From assembly GCA_036274075.1 (NCBI GenBank), contig DASUGK010000149.1:1-64000 (forward strand): DNA of 64,000 nt, read 5' to 3'. The DNA is from CADEED01 sp036274075 (GTDB lineage Bacteria; Pseudomonadota; Gammaproteobacteria; Steroidobacterales; Steroidobacteraceae). The translations under genes were made by a program, and so were the position numbers. Below are positions 37,211 through 46,612 of the stretch, one piece after another (the stretch's first letter is position 1; each line of letters opens with the position of its first letter). The notes beneath the pieces were generated by a model. The model worked only from the letters and a program-made list of their open reading frames with translations. It was not told where the DNA came from and made no database searches.

Positions 37211-39814
37211 ATGAACCAGCCATCTGGCGTTGACAAGAAATCAGAAGAAAGGCCCTCCATCAATGGCCGCGTCGCACTGGCGCTCGCAGTTGCGGCGGCT
37301 TGCGGCACCGGCACGGCGCCGGTGTTTGCGCAGGATCCGGAGGCGGCCGCAACCGGTCTCGACGAAATCATTGTCACCGCACGGTTCCGCGAGGAAAAGC
37401 TGCAGGAGACGCCGATCGCGATCACGGCGATCACGTCGGACGAACTCGACCAGCGCGCCATGCAGTCCGCGTTCGAGGTGGCATACACGGTACCGAACGC
37501 CTCGCTGCGTCCCACGCAGGCGGCCTTCGGCGCCTCGATGAGCGCCTACATCCGCGGCATCGGCCAGTACGACTTCCTGCCCGAATTCGAGCCCGGCGTC
37601 GCGATCTACTTCGACGACGTGCTGCACCCGGTGACTTTCGCCTCGTCCATCGACCTCATGGACCTGGAGCGCGTCGAAGTGCTGCGTGGCCCGCAGGGCA
37701 CGCTGTTCGGCCGCGGCTCCATCGGCGGCGCCATCCGCTACGTCAGCAAGGAACCCAGGGGTGACGACACCGGCGAGATCACCGTCACCTACGGTGACTT
37801 CAATCGCATCGATGTCCGCGCCAGCTACGACTTCAAGCTGTCGGAGACGGTGTTCGCACGCGTCACCGGCGTCGCGAAGAAGCGCGACGGCTACCAGACC
37901 GTTTACGACTTCGCCTGCAAGTTCCCGCAACTCGCAGGTTACGGCGACGGCCTCGCGGCCGACGGCGCCGACGCGGATACGCTGCCTGACGCGGTCACCC
38001 CCGGCAGTGCCGCGGACAACGCCTTTGCCATCCCGCGCAGCACGCAGAACCGCGGCGGCGGTTGCAAGCTCGGCACGCAGGGTGGCCAGGACGTGACGGG
38101 TGCGCGCGCCGCGATCAGATTCGCGCCCAGCGACAAGTGGGACCTGACGTTCACCGGCGAGTACATGGATGATGAATCCGAGGCTCGCGCGGACACCCTG
38201 GTGCACATTGGCCGCCTTCCTGGCGGACCGTTTGCCGGCCAGATTCCGGTGCCGTTCAATTTCTGGAGTGACGCTCAGGTGGCGCGCACCGGCGTGCCCT
38301 TCGATGAGCGCTTCGTACCGGACGATATCTACACCAGCTACGCGACCTATCGCGATCCGGTGACGGGCTTTACCACGAACCCGCAGACCTCGTTCGAACA
38401 GGAGGCGTTGAGCGCCAAGGCCAACATCCACATCAGCGACAACACGCTGCTGGAGATCATCGGCTCGTGGAGCAAGTTCGACGGCGCCTTCGCCACCGAC
38501 TCCGACCAGTCGCCCTACAGCGTGCAGCTCGTGGACGGCATCCAGGATGTCGAGGCCAAGACCCTGGAAGCACGTCTCTCCGGAACAGCCGGCCCGGTCG
38601 ACTGGACGGTGGGCGCATTCTGGTATGACGGTGAATTCACCAACTCGCAGCAAGTGTCTATTCCGGCCTTCGTGCCGACCGCGCTGCTGGTCAATGGCCA
38701 GAACACGACGACGTCCGAGAACCTCTCGGGCTTCGCGCACGGGGTCTGGCACGTGAACGACAAGCTCTCGCTTACGGCCGGCGTGCGTTACTCGACCGAT
38801 GAGAAGGCGGAAGATTTCGACAACTCCATCGTGCGGACGCAGCTGACCACCGACGAGAATCACTTCGACTGGAAGGCCGGCATCGACTACAAGTTCACCG
38901 AGTCCTTCATGGGTTACATCTCTGCGGCGACCAGCTATCGCCCGCAGGCCTTCAACCCGCGGCCGTTCCAGGTCACGCAGTTCGTGGGCGTCGATGGTGA
39001 AGAGGCCACCTCGTACGAAATCGGCTTCAAGACCGACCTCGCCGACAACCGCCTGCGCCTGAACGTCGCGGCGTTCTATGTCGACTACAACCAGCGCATC
39101 CTGCCGATTGGTGGTACGGAGTGCCTGGCGGACAGCAACGGCAACTACATCAACGTGGTGCCGGAAGGCACGCCGGACGCGGTGCAGGATTCGCTCGGCC
39201 AGTGGTGCCTGGATCAGAACGGTCCGCCGCCGCCCGGAGCCACGACTTCGCGCACCTTTTACAACAACATCCCGGCGACCATCCAGGGTGCCGAGCTGGA
39301 AGTGCAGTGGGTGCCGATCGATGGCCTGACCATCAGCGGCGTGTACGGTTACACGGACTTCCAAGGTGACGAGTTCGACGATCCGTCGCTGCTCGGCAAC
39401 CCGGCGGTCACGGAAATCACCAGCGACAACCCGATCTACGTGCCGACCGACAACTACAGCATCTCGTTTGCCTACCAGTTCGGCGGCAGCGGCGATCATG
39501 GCAGCTGGACGCCGCGTCTCGACTACTACGGGCAAAGCCAGATTTGCTCAGGCATCCGTACCAACGTGACGCCGACGGCCATCGACACCACCGAGGCGCA
39601 GGCCTGCTCGCAGGCATACGAACTGCTGAATGCGCGGCTCGAGTGGGCCAGCCCGGAGAACACCTGGCGCGTCGCGATCGGTGCCACCAACCTGACGGAC
39701 GAGGAGTACTTCTACAACAAGTTCGACCTCACCGCCTTCGGCCAGCCGACGCTGGAAGGTCAGCCGGGTGCCCCGCGTGAGTGGTACATCCAGTTCACCC
39801 GCAACTTCAACTGA
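37211..39814 (+). CDS. TonB-dependent receptor, 867 aa
   Basis: I use the ATG at 37211, preceded by GGGAG. A hydrophobic export signal (about 20-41, ending near VFAQ) is followed by a TonB-box-like LDEIIVTARF and a plug domain (about 60-170, with GPQGTLFGR). A 22-stranded barrel ends in the aromatic residues typical of outer membrane proteins (FTRNFN). The ligand is unknown. The type is common in Gammaproteobacteria and sphingomonads that take up oligomers or xenobiotics. A terminator follows at 39837. Confidence 0.93.
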   Translation: MNQPSGVDKKSEERPSINGRVALALAVAAACGTGTAPVFAQDPEAAATGLDEIIVTARFREEKLQETPIAITAITSDELDQRAMQSAFEVAYTVPNASLRPTQAAFGASMSAYIRGIGQYDFLPEFEPGVAIYFDDVLHPVTFASSIDLMDLERVEVLRGPQGTLFGRGSIGGAIRYVSKEPRGDDTGEITVTYGDFNRIDVRASYDFKLSETVFARVTGVAKKRDGYQTVYDFACKFPQLAGYGDGLAADGADADTLPDAVTPGSAADNAFAIPRSTQNRGGGCKLGTQGGQDVTGARAAIRFAPSDKWDLTFTGEYMDDESEARADTLVHIGRLPGGPFAGQIPVPFNFWSDAQVARTGVPFDERFVPDDIYTSYATYRDPVTGFTTNPQTSFEQEALSAKANIHISDNTLLEIIGSWSKFDGAFATDSDQSPYSVQLVDGIQDVEAKTLEARLSGTAGPVDWTVGAFWYDGEFTNSQQVSIPAFVPTALLVNGQNTTTSENLSGFAHGVWHVNDKLSLTAGVRYSTDEKAEDFDNSIVRTQLTTDENHFDWKAGIDYKFTESFMGYISAATSYRPQAFNPRPFQVTQFVGVDGEEATSYEIGFKTDLADNRLRLNVAAFYVDYNQRILPIGGTECLADSNGNYINVVPEGTPDAVQDSLGQWCLDQNGPPPPGATTSRTFYNNIPATIQGAELEVQWVPIDGLTISGVYGYTDFQGDEFDDPSLLGNPAVTEITSDNPIYVPTDNYSISFAYQFGGSGDHGSWTPRLDYYGQSQICSGIRTNVTPTAIDTTEAQACSQAYELLNARLEWASPENTWRVAIGATNLTDEEYFYNKFDLTAFGQPTLEGQPGAPREWYIQFTRNFN

Positions 39815-39836
39815 GACGGTAATCGTGTAGAAACAG

Positions 39837-39871
39837 GAGGCGCGCCCGGAAACGAGCGCGCCTCTTTCTTT
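39837..39871 (+). terminator. Intrinsic terminator after the TonB-dependent receptor
   Basis: GAGGCGCGC (39837-39845) pairs perfectly with GCGCGCCTC (39856-39864) around a 10-base loop, followed by TTTCTTT. The next gene starts 18 bases later on the same strand and so has its own promoter or is read through. Confidence 0.88.
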
Positions 39872-39889
39872 GGTGGTGGAATCCCGAGC

Positions 39890-40771
39890 ATGGAAAACCT
39901 GAAAGACAAGGTGGCCTTCGTCACCGGTGGCGCGAGCGGCATAGGCCTCGGCATCAGCAAGGCCATGGTGGCGGCGGGCATGCGCGTGGTGATTGCCGAT
40001 GTGCGCGAGGATCACCTGAAGGACGCCCGCGCCTGGTTCGTCTCGCAACACCTGAGCCGGCGCGTGAAGTGCCTCAAGCTCGACGTCACCAACCGCAAGG
40101 CATACGCGCGTATCGCCGACCAGGCGGAAAAGACCTTCGGCAAGATCCATGTGCTGGTGAACAATGCCGGCCTGGGATTGCTGGGCACCATCGACAAGAC
40201 GCGATACGACGACTGGGACTGGGGCCTGTCGGTGATGATCGGCGGCGTGGTGAACGGCCTGCTCACCGTGCTGCCGCGCATCCGCAAACACGGTGAGGGC
40301 GGGCACATCGTGAACACCGCCAGCATGGCGGCCATCGTGCCGATTCCCAATTGCTCGATTTACATCACCGCGAAGTCGGCGCTGGTGGGCATGTCGGAGT
40401 GCCTGGCGGGCGAACTGGCACCGGACAAGATCGGCGTGTCGGCGTTCTGCCCGGGACCGGTGCTCAGCAACATCCGCGAGCTGGGCAAGTTGCGCCCCGA
40501 GAAATACAAGAAGGACACCGGGCTCGAAGAGTTCGAGAAGAACCTGGCGCAGCGCCCGCAGGGCGAGTTGTGGATGGACCCGGTGGAGTGCGGCGAGCGC
40601 GTGGTGCGCGGCATCCAGCGCAACGACCTGTACATTTTCACGCACCCCGAGTTCAAAGCCGGCGCGCGCGAGCGCTGCGAGAAGATACTGGACTCGTTCC
40701 CGGACGAGCCGATCAACCAGCCCCGCGCCGACGCCATCAAGTTCCTCCTCTCCAACCCCATCTTCAAATGA
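39890..40771 (+). CDS. Short-chain dehydrogenase/reductase, 293 aa
   Basis: A classical SDR. The NAD(P)-binding motif GGASGIGLGIS is at about 14-25, NNAG at about 90, a Ser in NTASMAAIV, and the catalytic pair YITAK (Tyr and Lys) at about 158-162. The C-terminal part is somewhat longer than the minimal family size. The substrate is not predictable; relatives oxidise alcohols or ring ketones. It follows the receptor but after a strong terminator. Confidence 0.9.
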   Translation: MENLKDKVAFVTGGASGIGLGISKAMVAAGMRVVIADVREDHLKDARAWFVSQHLSRRVKCLKLDVTNRKAYARIADQAEKTFGKIHVLVNNAGLGLLGTIDKTRYDDWDWGLSVMIGGVVNGLLTVLPRIRKHGEGGHIVNTASMAAIVPIPNCSIYITAKSALVGMSECLAGELAPDKIGVSAFCPGPVLSNIRELGKLRPEKYKKDTGLEEFEKNLAQRPQGELWMDPVECGERVVRGIQRNDLYIFTHPEFKAGARERCEKILDSFPDEPINQPRADAIKFLLSNPIFK

Positions 40772-40827
40772 TGGTTGGTCGTGCCAGAGAGGGGATGTCG
40801 GATTTAGGGGATTACGGGCGGAAGGTT

Positions 40828-41316
40828 ATGAGGCGTGTGAATCTCGGACTCGCACTTCTGGCGCTCATGGGTTGCCAAAAGGACCAACCCGTGTATGTCG
40901 TGAATTACCGTGCGTACCCGGTGCAGCTTACGTACCGCGCAGCGCTGGGCCCGTCCCCGCAAGGTCAGCCTCCATCCTGTGAGTGGGAGTGGCAGAAGCC
41001 CGGAATTTTTCCCACTGTCGACACCGAGGCCATCGCGCGTTACTCGGCACACCAGGCGCCGCAATTCGCCTATGACCCGGGACACTGCGAAATCCGGATC
41101 ACACTGCCCGCCATGAGCAGCGCGTACATCGCCTTGAACGAACTGTGCAGCAGTCACTGGCCGCCGGAGACCATCGCCGGCCCGCCGGGGCTGAATTACA
41201 TTCGCATCGATAGCAATTCAGGATCCATTGAGTTATCTGGCTGGGAAGTTACGCGTGTGTTAATCGAGAGGCGCGGCTGGTTCTCGGACGGAGATTGCCG
41301 CTACGAAATTCGCTGA
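40828..41316 (+). CDS. Small lipoprotein of unknown function, 162 aa
   Basis: I use the ATG at 40828, preceded by GGAAGG. A short basic start and hydrophobic core end in LMGC, a lipobox with Cys16. The mature part (about 145 residues) has four further cysteines and many Trp, Tyr and Pro, so it is probably a compact, disulfide-bonded outer membrane or periplasmic protein. I recognise no family. It lies between the SDR and GST genes without obvious co-regulation. Confidence 0.7.
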   Translation: MRRVNLGLALLALMGCQKDQPVYVVNYRAYPVQLTYRAALGPSPQGQPPSCEWEWQKPGIFPTVDTEAIARYSAHQAPQFAYDPGHCEIRITLPAMSSAYIALNELCSSHWPPETIAGPPGLNYIRIDSNSGSIELSGWEVTRVLIERRGWFSDGDCRYEIR

Positions 41317-41410
41317 CCCGATGCCTTATGGCCGCGATCTTCAGGGCGACTTGACCTTCACGTAACGTCAGGCTTCAGCGTGCGCACTCCTTCGAAATCA
41401 GGAGTGACAC

Positions 41411-42118
41411 ATGCTGAAGATTCACGGCGTGCCGTTTTCGGCACACACCCGCAAGGTCATCATCGCGGCCCTGGAGAAGGGCATTCCCTACGAACTCGTT
41501 CCCGTGATCCCGCTCACGCCGCCCCCCGGCTGGACGGATCTGAGCGCGCTTGGGCTCATTCCGGCCATCGAAGATAGCGGTTTCACGCTGGCGGATTCCT
41601 CGGTGATCTGCCAGTACCTGGAGCGCGCGTATCCCGGGCCTTCGCTGTATCCAGGTGACGCACGACAGTTCGCGCGTGTCCTCTGGATCGAGGAGTTCGT
41701 CGACGGTGGGCTGGCGCCGCACGTGCTGCGCGGCCTGCTCATGCAGCGCGTGTTCGCGCCCAAGTTCCTCGGCAAGGCCCCTGACGAGGCACTGATCCGG
41801 ACCTCGCTGACCGAGATGATCCCCTTGCGCCTCGACTACCTCGAGAAAGCGCTCAACGGCAACTGGTTCGTGGCCGACGCGTTTTCCATGGCCGACATCA
41901 CGGTGGCATCGATCCTCATGAACTTCCACTTCGCGGGCGAGACGGTGGACGCCGCTCGTTATCCGAAGCTGGCACGGTTCCTGCGGCGTGCGCTGGCGCG
42001 GCCTGCGTTCCAGAAGGCTTTGCAAGCGGAGATACCGGCGGCAAGATCGGTGGGCGCGCTGGACATGCGCGTATTTGAAGATTGCGCCGCCCGAGGCGGC
42101 GACGACATCGCCGCGTGA
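41411..42118 (+). CDS. Glutathione S-transferase, 235 aa
   Basis: The N-terminal thioredoxin-like domain (about 1-78) has PFSAHTRKV with a Ser/Thr rather than Cys region for thiol activation. IPAIED holds the cis-proline, and the glutathione-binding DSSVICQYLE follows. The helical domain has the MADITVAS stretch. The class is uncertain. Such enzymes can cleave aromatic ethers or chlorinated compounds. Only 15 bases separate it from the MerR gene, so they may be an operon. Confidence 0.9.
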   Translation: MLKIHGVPFSAHTRKVIIAALEKGIPYELVPVIPLTPPPGWTDLSALGLIPAIEDSGFTLADSSVICQYLERAYPGPSLYPGDARQFARVLWIEEFVDGGLAPHVLRGLLMQRVFAPKFLGKAPDEALIRTSLTEMIPLRLDYLEKALNGNWFVADAFSMADITVASILMNFHFAGETVDAARYPKLARFLRRALARPAFQKALQAEIPAARSVGALDMRVFEDCAARGGDDIAA

Positions 42119-42133
42119 TTCGACGAGGGGCCC

Positions 42134-43000
42134 ATGTTCCGGATAGGCGAGTTTTCGCGCATTGCGCGCGTTTCGGCGCGGCTGCTGCGGTTCTACGACG
42201 AGCTGGGGTTGCTCAAGCCCGGGGTCGTGGACGCCGTGTCGGGCTATCGCTACTACACTTCGTCGCAGCTGCAGCGGCTGAACCGGATACTCGTCCTCAA
42301 GGAACTGGGCCTCTCGCTCGAGCAGATCAGCGACGTCATCGACCAGAACGCGTCGTCCGAGGAGTTGCGCAGAATGCTGGATGCGCGCCGCGCCGCCGCG
42401 GAGCGCGTGCTGGAAGAGGAGGCCGCGCGCCTGCGGCAGATCGAGGCGCGGATCGCGCAACTCGACGGTGGCGGTGACGCGGAGCTGGACGACGTGCTCA
42501 TGCGCGCCGAGCCCGCGCGGCGAATTCTTTCGGTGCGCGAGGTCGTCGATTCTTTCGCGGTGGCTCGCGGCATCATCGGTGAGCTGATGCGCACGCTGCC
42601 CGCGAAATTGCCGCGTGGCGTGCTCGGCAACCTGGTGGGCATCGCGCATTCGCCGGAATTCGAACCGGACGCCATCGACGTTGAACTGGGCTTCGTGCTC
42701 GCCGGCGATCCGCCGCTGGAGTTGCCGTCGCTGGGCAAGCGGACCTTGCAGGTGCGCGAGTTGCCGGCGGTGGCACACATGGCGGTTTGCGTGCGCGTCG
42801 GATTGCCCGAACACGCGCACCTCATCACGGGCAGAGTCGGCCGCTACGTGGAAGCCAACGGTTATCGCCTGGCAGGGCCGGGTCGCGAGGTTTTCCTGCG
42901 TCCACCGCGGCCGGATCGAATGGAAGAATCGGTGGTGGAGATGCAGTTCCCGGTCGAGCGCCAGGGCGGTACGCACCGCAGCGGTGCGGGTCCTTCCTAG
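42134..43000 (+). CDS. MerR-family regulator with GyrI-like effector domain, 288 aa
   Basis: The N-terminal winged helix (MFRIGEFSRIARVSARLLRFYDELGLLKP) is of BltR/BmrR type. A coiled coil (about 85-115) and a GyrI-like ligand-binding domain (about 120-285) follow. Such proteins bind hydrophobic or cationic drugs. It is downstream of the GST gene and may regulate it. Confidence 0.9.
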   Translation: MFRIGEFSRIARVSARLLRFYDELGLLKPGVVDAVSGYRYYTSSQLQRLNRILVLKELGLSLEQISDVIDQNASSEELRRMLDARRAAAERVLEEEAARLRQIEARIAQLDGGGDAELDDVLMRAEPARRILSVREVVDSFAVARGIIGELMRTLPAKLPRGVLGNLVGIAHSPEFEPDAIDVELGFVLAGDPPLELPSLGKRTLQVRELPAVAHMAVCVRVGLPEHAHLITGRVGRYVEANGYRLAGPGREVFLRPPRPDRMEESVVEMQFPVERQGGTHRSGAGPS

Positions 43001-43139
43001 TCACCGCCCCGTTGCCGCGCGGGCGCACGTCACACATTCGGCGGAAAATTGCCGCCAGGTGAGTCATCCGGGTCCGACGTGACACAAATGCGTGACGCGC
43101 CGTAACCCGCTGTCGGGCCTGAAAACGTAACCTCGGTTA

Positions 43140-45059
43140 ATGCTCGGCTTGCGGCGAGCAGGTGTCCTTGCGCGCCTGCTCATAATTTCCTCGTTGCTGA
43201 TCGCGTGCGGCCCCGCGCGCGCGAACTGCATCTTCAGCCCCGATCCTGTGATCAACAGGCTGCAGACGCTCGCCATGGCGAATCCCAACCAGGCACTGGC
43301 CCGCGTGGAAAAGCTGCTCGATGCCGCCACGGCCGCGAAGGCGCCGGCAGAAAGCATCGCCTGGATGTACGCGGTGCGTGCCCAGGCCTACAGCGGCCTC
43401 GAGCTCGATGCCGAAGCGCGCACGGCGGCCCTCGCGGGCATGAAGCTGGTGCCCGATACGCGCGCGCCGGTCCACCTGGCGCTGTTCCTCACCGACGCCG
43501 AGAACATCTACGACGCCGAACACATGGCCGAGGCCAAGCGCAACGTCGAGGCAGTGCGCGCGAGCGGCGTCAGCCCGGAGGTCGAGCGCTGCCTGCTGCT
43601 GACGCTGGGCACCCTGCAGTTCCGCGAGAACCGCTCGGACCAGGCCGTCGTGTCGCTGACCCAGGCTTACCAGATGAGCGACGCCGCCGGAGATCGCCGC
43701 CAGCGGATGCTGGTGGCGTCCGCCCTGTCGAAAGTGATGCGCGAGCTCGGCGACTACCGCCAGGCGCTGGCGCTGAATTCCGAAGTGCTGGAGTGGAACG
43801 CGGCACACGACGAGACACTGACGCTGTCCGTGACGCGTTACCTGCGCGGCATCATCCTGCACGAGATGCAAGAATACGACGCGGCGCTGCTGGCATTCCT
43901 CAACGCGCGTGCGCTGTCGGTCACCATCGGTGACGAGCAAGGCATCGCCTTCGCCGACATGCGCATCTGCGACCTGATGCTCGACCTCGGCGATACACGC
44001 AATGCCAGGACGCGCTGCAACGACGCGCTGCGGATCTTCGCCGCCTCGGGCACGGTCGACGTCGTCAAGCAGACGCGCTCCTACCTGGCGGAGATCGACC
44101 TCGCCGAAGGGTACGCGGGGAGGGCGCTGACGGCGCTCAACGAGATCCTGGCGAACGGCGCGGTGGACATGCCTCCGCGCGAAGTGACGCCGTTGTACAA
44201 GCTGCGCGCCGAGGCCAACGCCGCGCGTGGCAACACCGTGGCCGCCTACGCCGACCTCGACGAGTACATGCGCCGCTACACCAACACCATGGAGACGCGC
44301 CGCATCCGCCAGGTGGCGGCATTGCACGCGAGGTTCGAGATCGACCGCGAGATCGACCGCAACGCGGCGCTGCAACGCGAGCTCAGCCAATCGAAACTGC
44401 GCCAGGACGAGCTGCAGCGGCGCACGCTGATGGCCATCACCGCCGGTTCACTGGCCGTGGCCCTGCTGACGGCCTTGCTCATCGGCGCGCGCTCGCATCG
44501 GCGCCAGCTCGCGGCATTGGCGAACCTGGATTCGCTGACCGGGCTTCCGAATCGCCGGCACACGGCCCAGCGGGTGCAGGACGCGCTCGACCGGTCCGCG
44601 CGCGCGGGCGAGGCGCTCACCATCGCGCTCATCGACCTCGATCATTTCAAGACCATCAACGACCGCTGCGGTCACGCCAGCGGCGACCAGGTGCTCAAGG
44701 ACTTCGCGCGGCTGGCGCGCGAGACACTGCGCGCCGGGGATACTTTCGGCCGCTGGGGCGGCGAGGAATTCCTGCTGGCGATGCCGGGCGCCACGCTCGA
44801 CGTGGCGTTGTCGGTGGTGGAACGGCTGCGCACCGTGGCGCAGACCATCCGCATCCCGAATGGCCCGGATGGCATGAAGGTGAGCCTGAGCGCGGGCCTC
44901 GCCGTCAACGAGTCACAGGTGCAGTCGCTCGAAGCGCTGGTGGCGCGCGCCGACATCGCGCTCTACCGCGCCAAGCACGATGGCCGCAATATCGTGCGCA
45001 TCGACGCCGCCAGCCTCGACGCCGCCTCCTCCGGTATCCGCCGCGCCATCGGCTCGTGA
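43140..45059 (+). CDS. TPR-containing diguanylate cyclase, 639 aa
   Basis: The first about 30 residues are a hydrophobic signal/anchor. A long helical TPR-like sensor follows (about 40-410, probably periplasmic), then a transmembrane helix at about 440-460, then a GGDEF domain (about 465-625) with an intact GGEEF at 540-544. The inhibitory I-site RxxD is at 531-534 (RAGD), five residues before it, so product inhibition is expected. It opposes the phosphodiesterase at 4148. The gene ends directly at the tandem palindrome, which could terminate it. Confidence 0.93.
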   Translation: MLGLRRAGVLARLLIISSLLIACGPARANCIFSPDPVINRLQTLAMANPNQALARVEKLLDAATAAKAPAESIAWMYAVRAQAYSGLELDAEARTAALAGMKLVPDTRAPVHLALFLTDAENIYDAEHMAEAKRNVEAVRASGVSPEVERCLLLTLGTLQFRENRSDQAVVSLTQAYQMSDAAGDRRQRMLVASALSKVMRELGDYRQALALNSEVLEWNAAHDETLTLSVTRYLRGIILHEMQEYDAALLAFLNARALSVTIGDEQGIAFADMRICDLMLDLGDTRNARTRCNDALRIFAASGTVDVVKQTRSYLAEIDLAEGYAGRALTALNEILANGAVDMPPREVTPLYKLRAEANAARGNTVAAYADLDEYMRRYTNTMETRRIRQVAALHARFEIDREIDRNAALQRELSQSKLRQDELQRRTLMAITAGSLAVALLTALLIGARSHRRQLAALANLDSLTGLPNRRHTAQRVQDALDRSARAGEALTIALIDLDHFKTINDRCGHASGDQVLKDFARLARETLRAGDTFGRWGGEEFLLAMPGATLDVALSVVERLRTVAQTIRIPNGPDGMKVSLSAGLAVNESQVQSLEALVARADIALYRAKHDGRNIVRIDAASLDAASSGIRRAIGS

Positions 45060-45110
45060 AAATGGGGTCAGACCCCATTTGCTAGGAAATGGGGTCTGAC
45101 CCCATTTTTA
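45060..45110. repeat. Tandem 21-bp palindromes (REP-like element D)
   Basis: Two perfect 10+1+10 palindromes, AAATGGGGTC-A-GACCCCATTT (45060-45080) and its reverse complement (45087-45107), are separated by GCTAGG. They can pair with each other to form a 21-bp hairpin with a 6-base loop. The element lies between convergent genes: the diguanylate cyclase stop is at its left edge, and the leftward amidohydrolase gene ends inside it (stop at 45082). It can act as a bidirectional terminator. Its TTTGCTAGGAAA core (45078-45089) recurs, inverted, at 11628-11639. Confidence 0.85.
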
Positions 45111-46587
45111 GATAGCCGTAGCGGAGGTTGCTGGGTAATCCGCCCATCGCGAGGTACTCGGCCTTGATGGCATCGAAGTTGTCGGCCGACATTTTCGCCG
45201 CGGCTGCCGGGTCGATCTTGTAGAGCTTCGACGCGTTGCCCGCGAAGATCTTGGTCTTCACCGGACCATCCGCCGCGCCGAGCGGCTTGTAGCCGTACTT
45301 CTTCTGCATGTCCGCGGGGATCTCGAGCCGCCTCATGGCTTCGATCTGCCACTGTGGCGAACCCCACCACACCGAATCCGTGCCCCAGATGATGCGGTCC
45401 TCGCCCAGGCCCTTGATCAGAGTGCCCATGAGCGCGGCCGCGAGCTTCGGGTGCGTCACGCAGGTGTTGGCGAAGCAGGCGCCGAGCTCGCCGTAGACGT
45501 TCGACACGCCGAACTTCGCCGGGATGTCGGCGAGGTCCGAGACCCAGTCGAAACGGCCGGTCTTCTCGAACTGTGCGAGCTCGCGGTCCGGCAGCTCGAG
45601 GAAAGGCCGCATGGCCGAGTGATAGATGACGAAGTTGATCTGCGGCCAGTCCTTGGCGGCCTTGCCCACGTCCCACACCGTGGCGTATTGCCACATGTCG
45701 GCCCACGAAGTCATGTAGTCCGCCGGCATCAGCCCCTTGTGGATGCAGATGGTGTTGATGCCGTTCTCGAGCATCGCCTCGTACAGTGGATAGACGAGCT
45801 TCTCGTCGTCCATGCGCCAGTTCGTCTTCTTCTTCGTCTGGTAGATGGGGTCGCCAATGGTGTAGCCCTTGATGCTGTCGGGCTTGAGCTCGGTCATCAC
45901 GCGCGTGATTTCCTCGAACCAGCCGGGCGTGCCCGGCGTGACGATGCCGTGGGCCAGCGTGCGGCGCGAGCCCGCCACCTTGTTGACCACGTCGCGCGCG
46001 CTCGCGATCTGGTCGTTGGTGAGGAACAGGTAGGCGTAGTCGTCGGTGGGCGTGCCGGAGATCATCGCGACCTTGGTGTCGCTGTCGATGAACACCTCCT
46101 TCACGTAGTTCTGGAACTTGTAGCGCGTGAGGCCCTCGCTGCCCGGGATGTCGGGGTTCCAGTGCTTCCTGGCGAAGTCGGCGGAGAACACCAGCAGCTG
46201 CTGGTTGTAGTCGTCGCGCACGAAATGCGTCTGGCAGTCGACGATGAACTGTTTCTTCAGGGCGTCGGCGCGCGCGTCGGCCACGCCGGGCGTCGCGGCC
46301 TCGGCGCGCGAGGCGGCGAACAGCGGCCCGAACACTTCGTTCATGGCGAGGAAAGCTGCCGACATGCCGGCCGCCGACGACAGGAACCCGCGGCGGCTCA
46401 GGCCGTGCCTGGGCGCCAGTTCCTCGGCCAGGTCGCCGATGCGCGCCTCGACGCGCCGCTGGTCCTCGCTCTGCGGCAGCGGCGTGAACTCGCCGTTGGA
46501 AACCACCTGGGTCGGGATGGGCGAGGCGACGTCGCGCTGCTCGGCGGGAGTGAGCGTGGCGATTTCTGCATCACTGACGAATCGCAT
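45082..46587 (-). CDS. Tat-exported amidohydrolase-family protein, 501 aa
   Basis: The ATG at 46587 has AAGGAGAG upstream. After about 60 residues comes a twin-arginine motif (GLSRRGFLSS, Arg65-Arg66), so the protein may be exported by Tat in spite of the long N-terminus. The enzyme domain is Amidohydro_2-like, but the usual HxH is QTH (Gln119-x-His121). His in CIHKG and YHSAM and Asp in WGTDSVWW are present. It may bind one metal differently or not at all. The last residues (KMGSDPIS) and stop are encoded by the palindromic repeat. It is followed upstream on the same strand by an EthD-type gene. Confidence 0.87.
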   Translation of the reverse strand: MRFVSDAEIATLTPAEQRDVASPIPTQVVSNGEFTPLPQSEDQRRVEARIGDLAEELAPRHGLSRRGFLSSAAGMSAAFLAMNEVFGPLFAASRAEAATPGVADARADALKKQFIVDCQTHFVRDDYNQQLLVFSADFARKHWNPDIPGSEGLTRYKFQNYVKEVFIDSDTKVAMISGTPTDDYAYLFLTNDQIASARDVVNKVAGSRRTLAHGIVTPGTPGWFEEITRVMTELKPDSIKGYTIGDPIYQTKKKTNWRMDDEKLVYPLYEAMLENGINTICIHKGLMPADYMTSWADMWQYATVWDVGKAAKDWPQINFVIYHSAMRPFLELPDRELAQFEKTGRFDWVSDLADIPAKFGVSNVYGELGACFANTCVTHPKLAAALMGTLIKGLGEDRIIWGTDSVWWGSPQWQIEAMRRLEIPADMQKKYGYKPLGAADGPVKTKIFAGNASKLYKIDPAAAAKMSADNFDAIKAEYLAMGGLPSNLRYGYLKMGSDPIS

Positions 46588-46612
46588 GGCGGCTCTCCTT
46601 GAGTCGTTCCCA

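Noticed and set aside
37241..39535. 764-codon open frame antisense to the TonB-dependent receptor
   Set aside because: Long antisense frames are expected in GC-rich genes. It lacks a ribosome binding site and has an Arg/His/Asp-rich composition without motifs.
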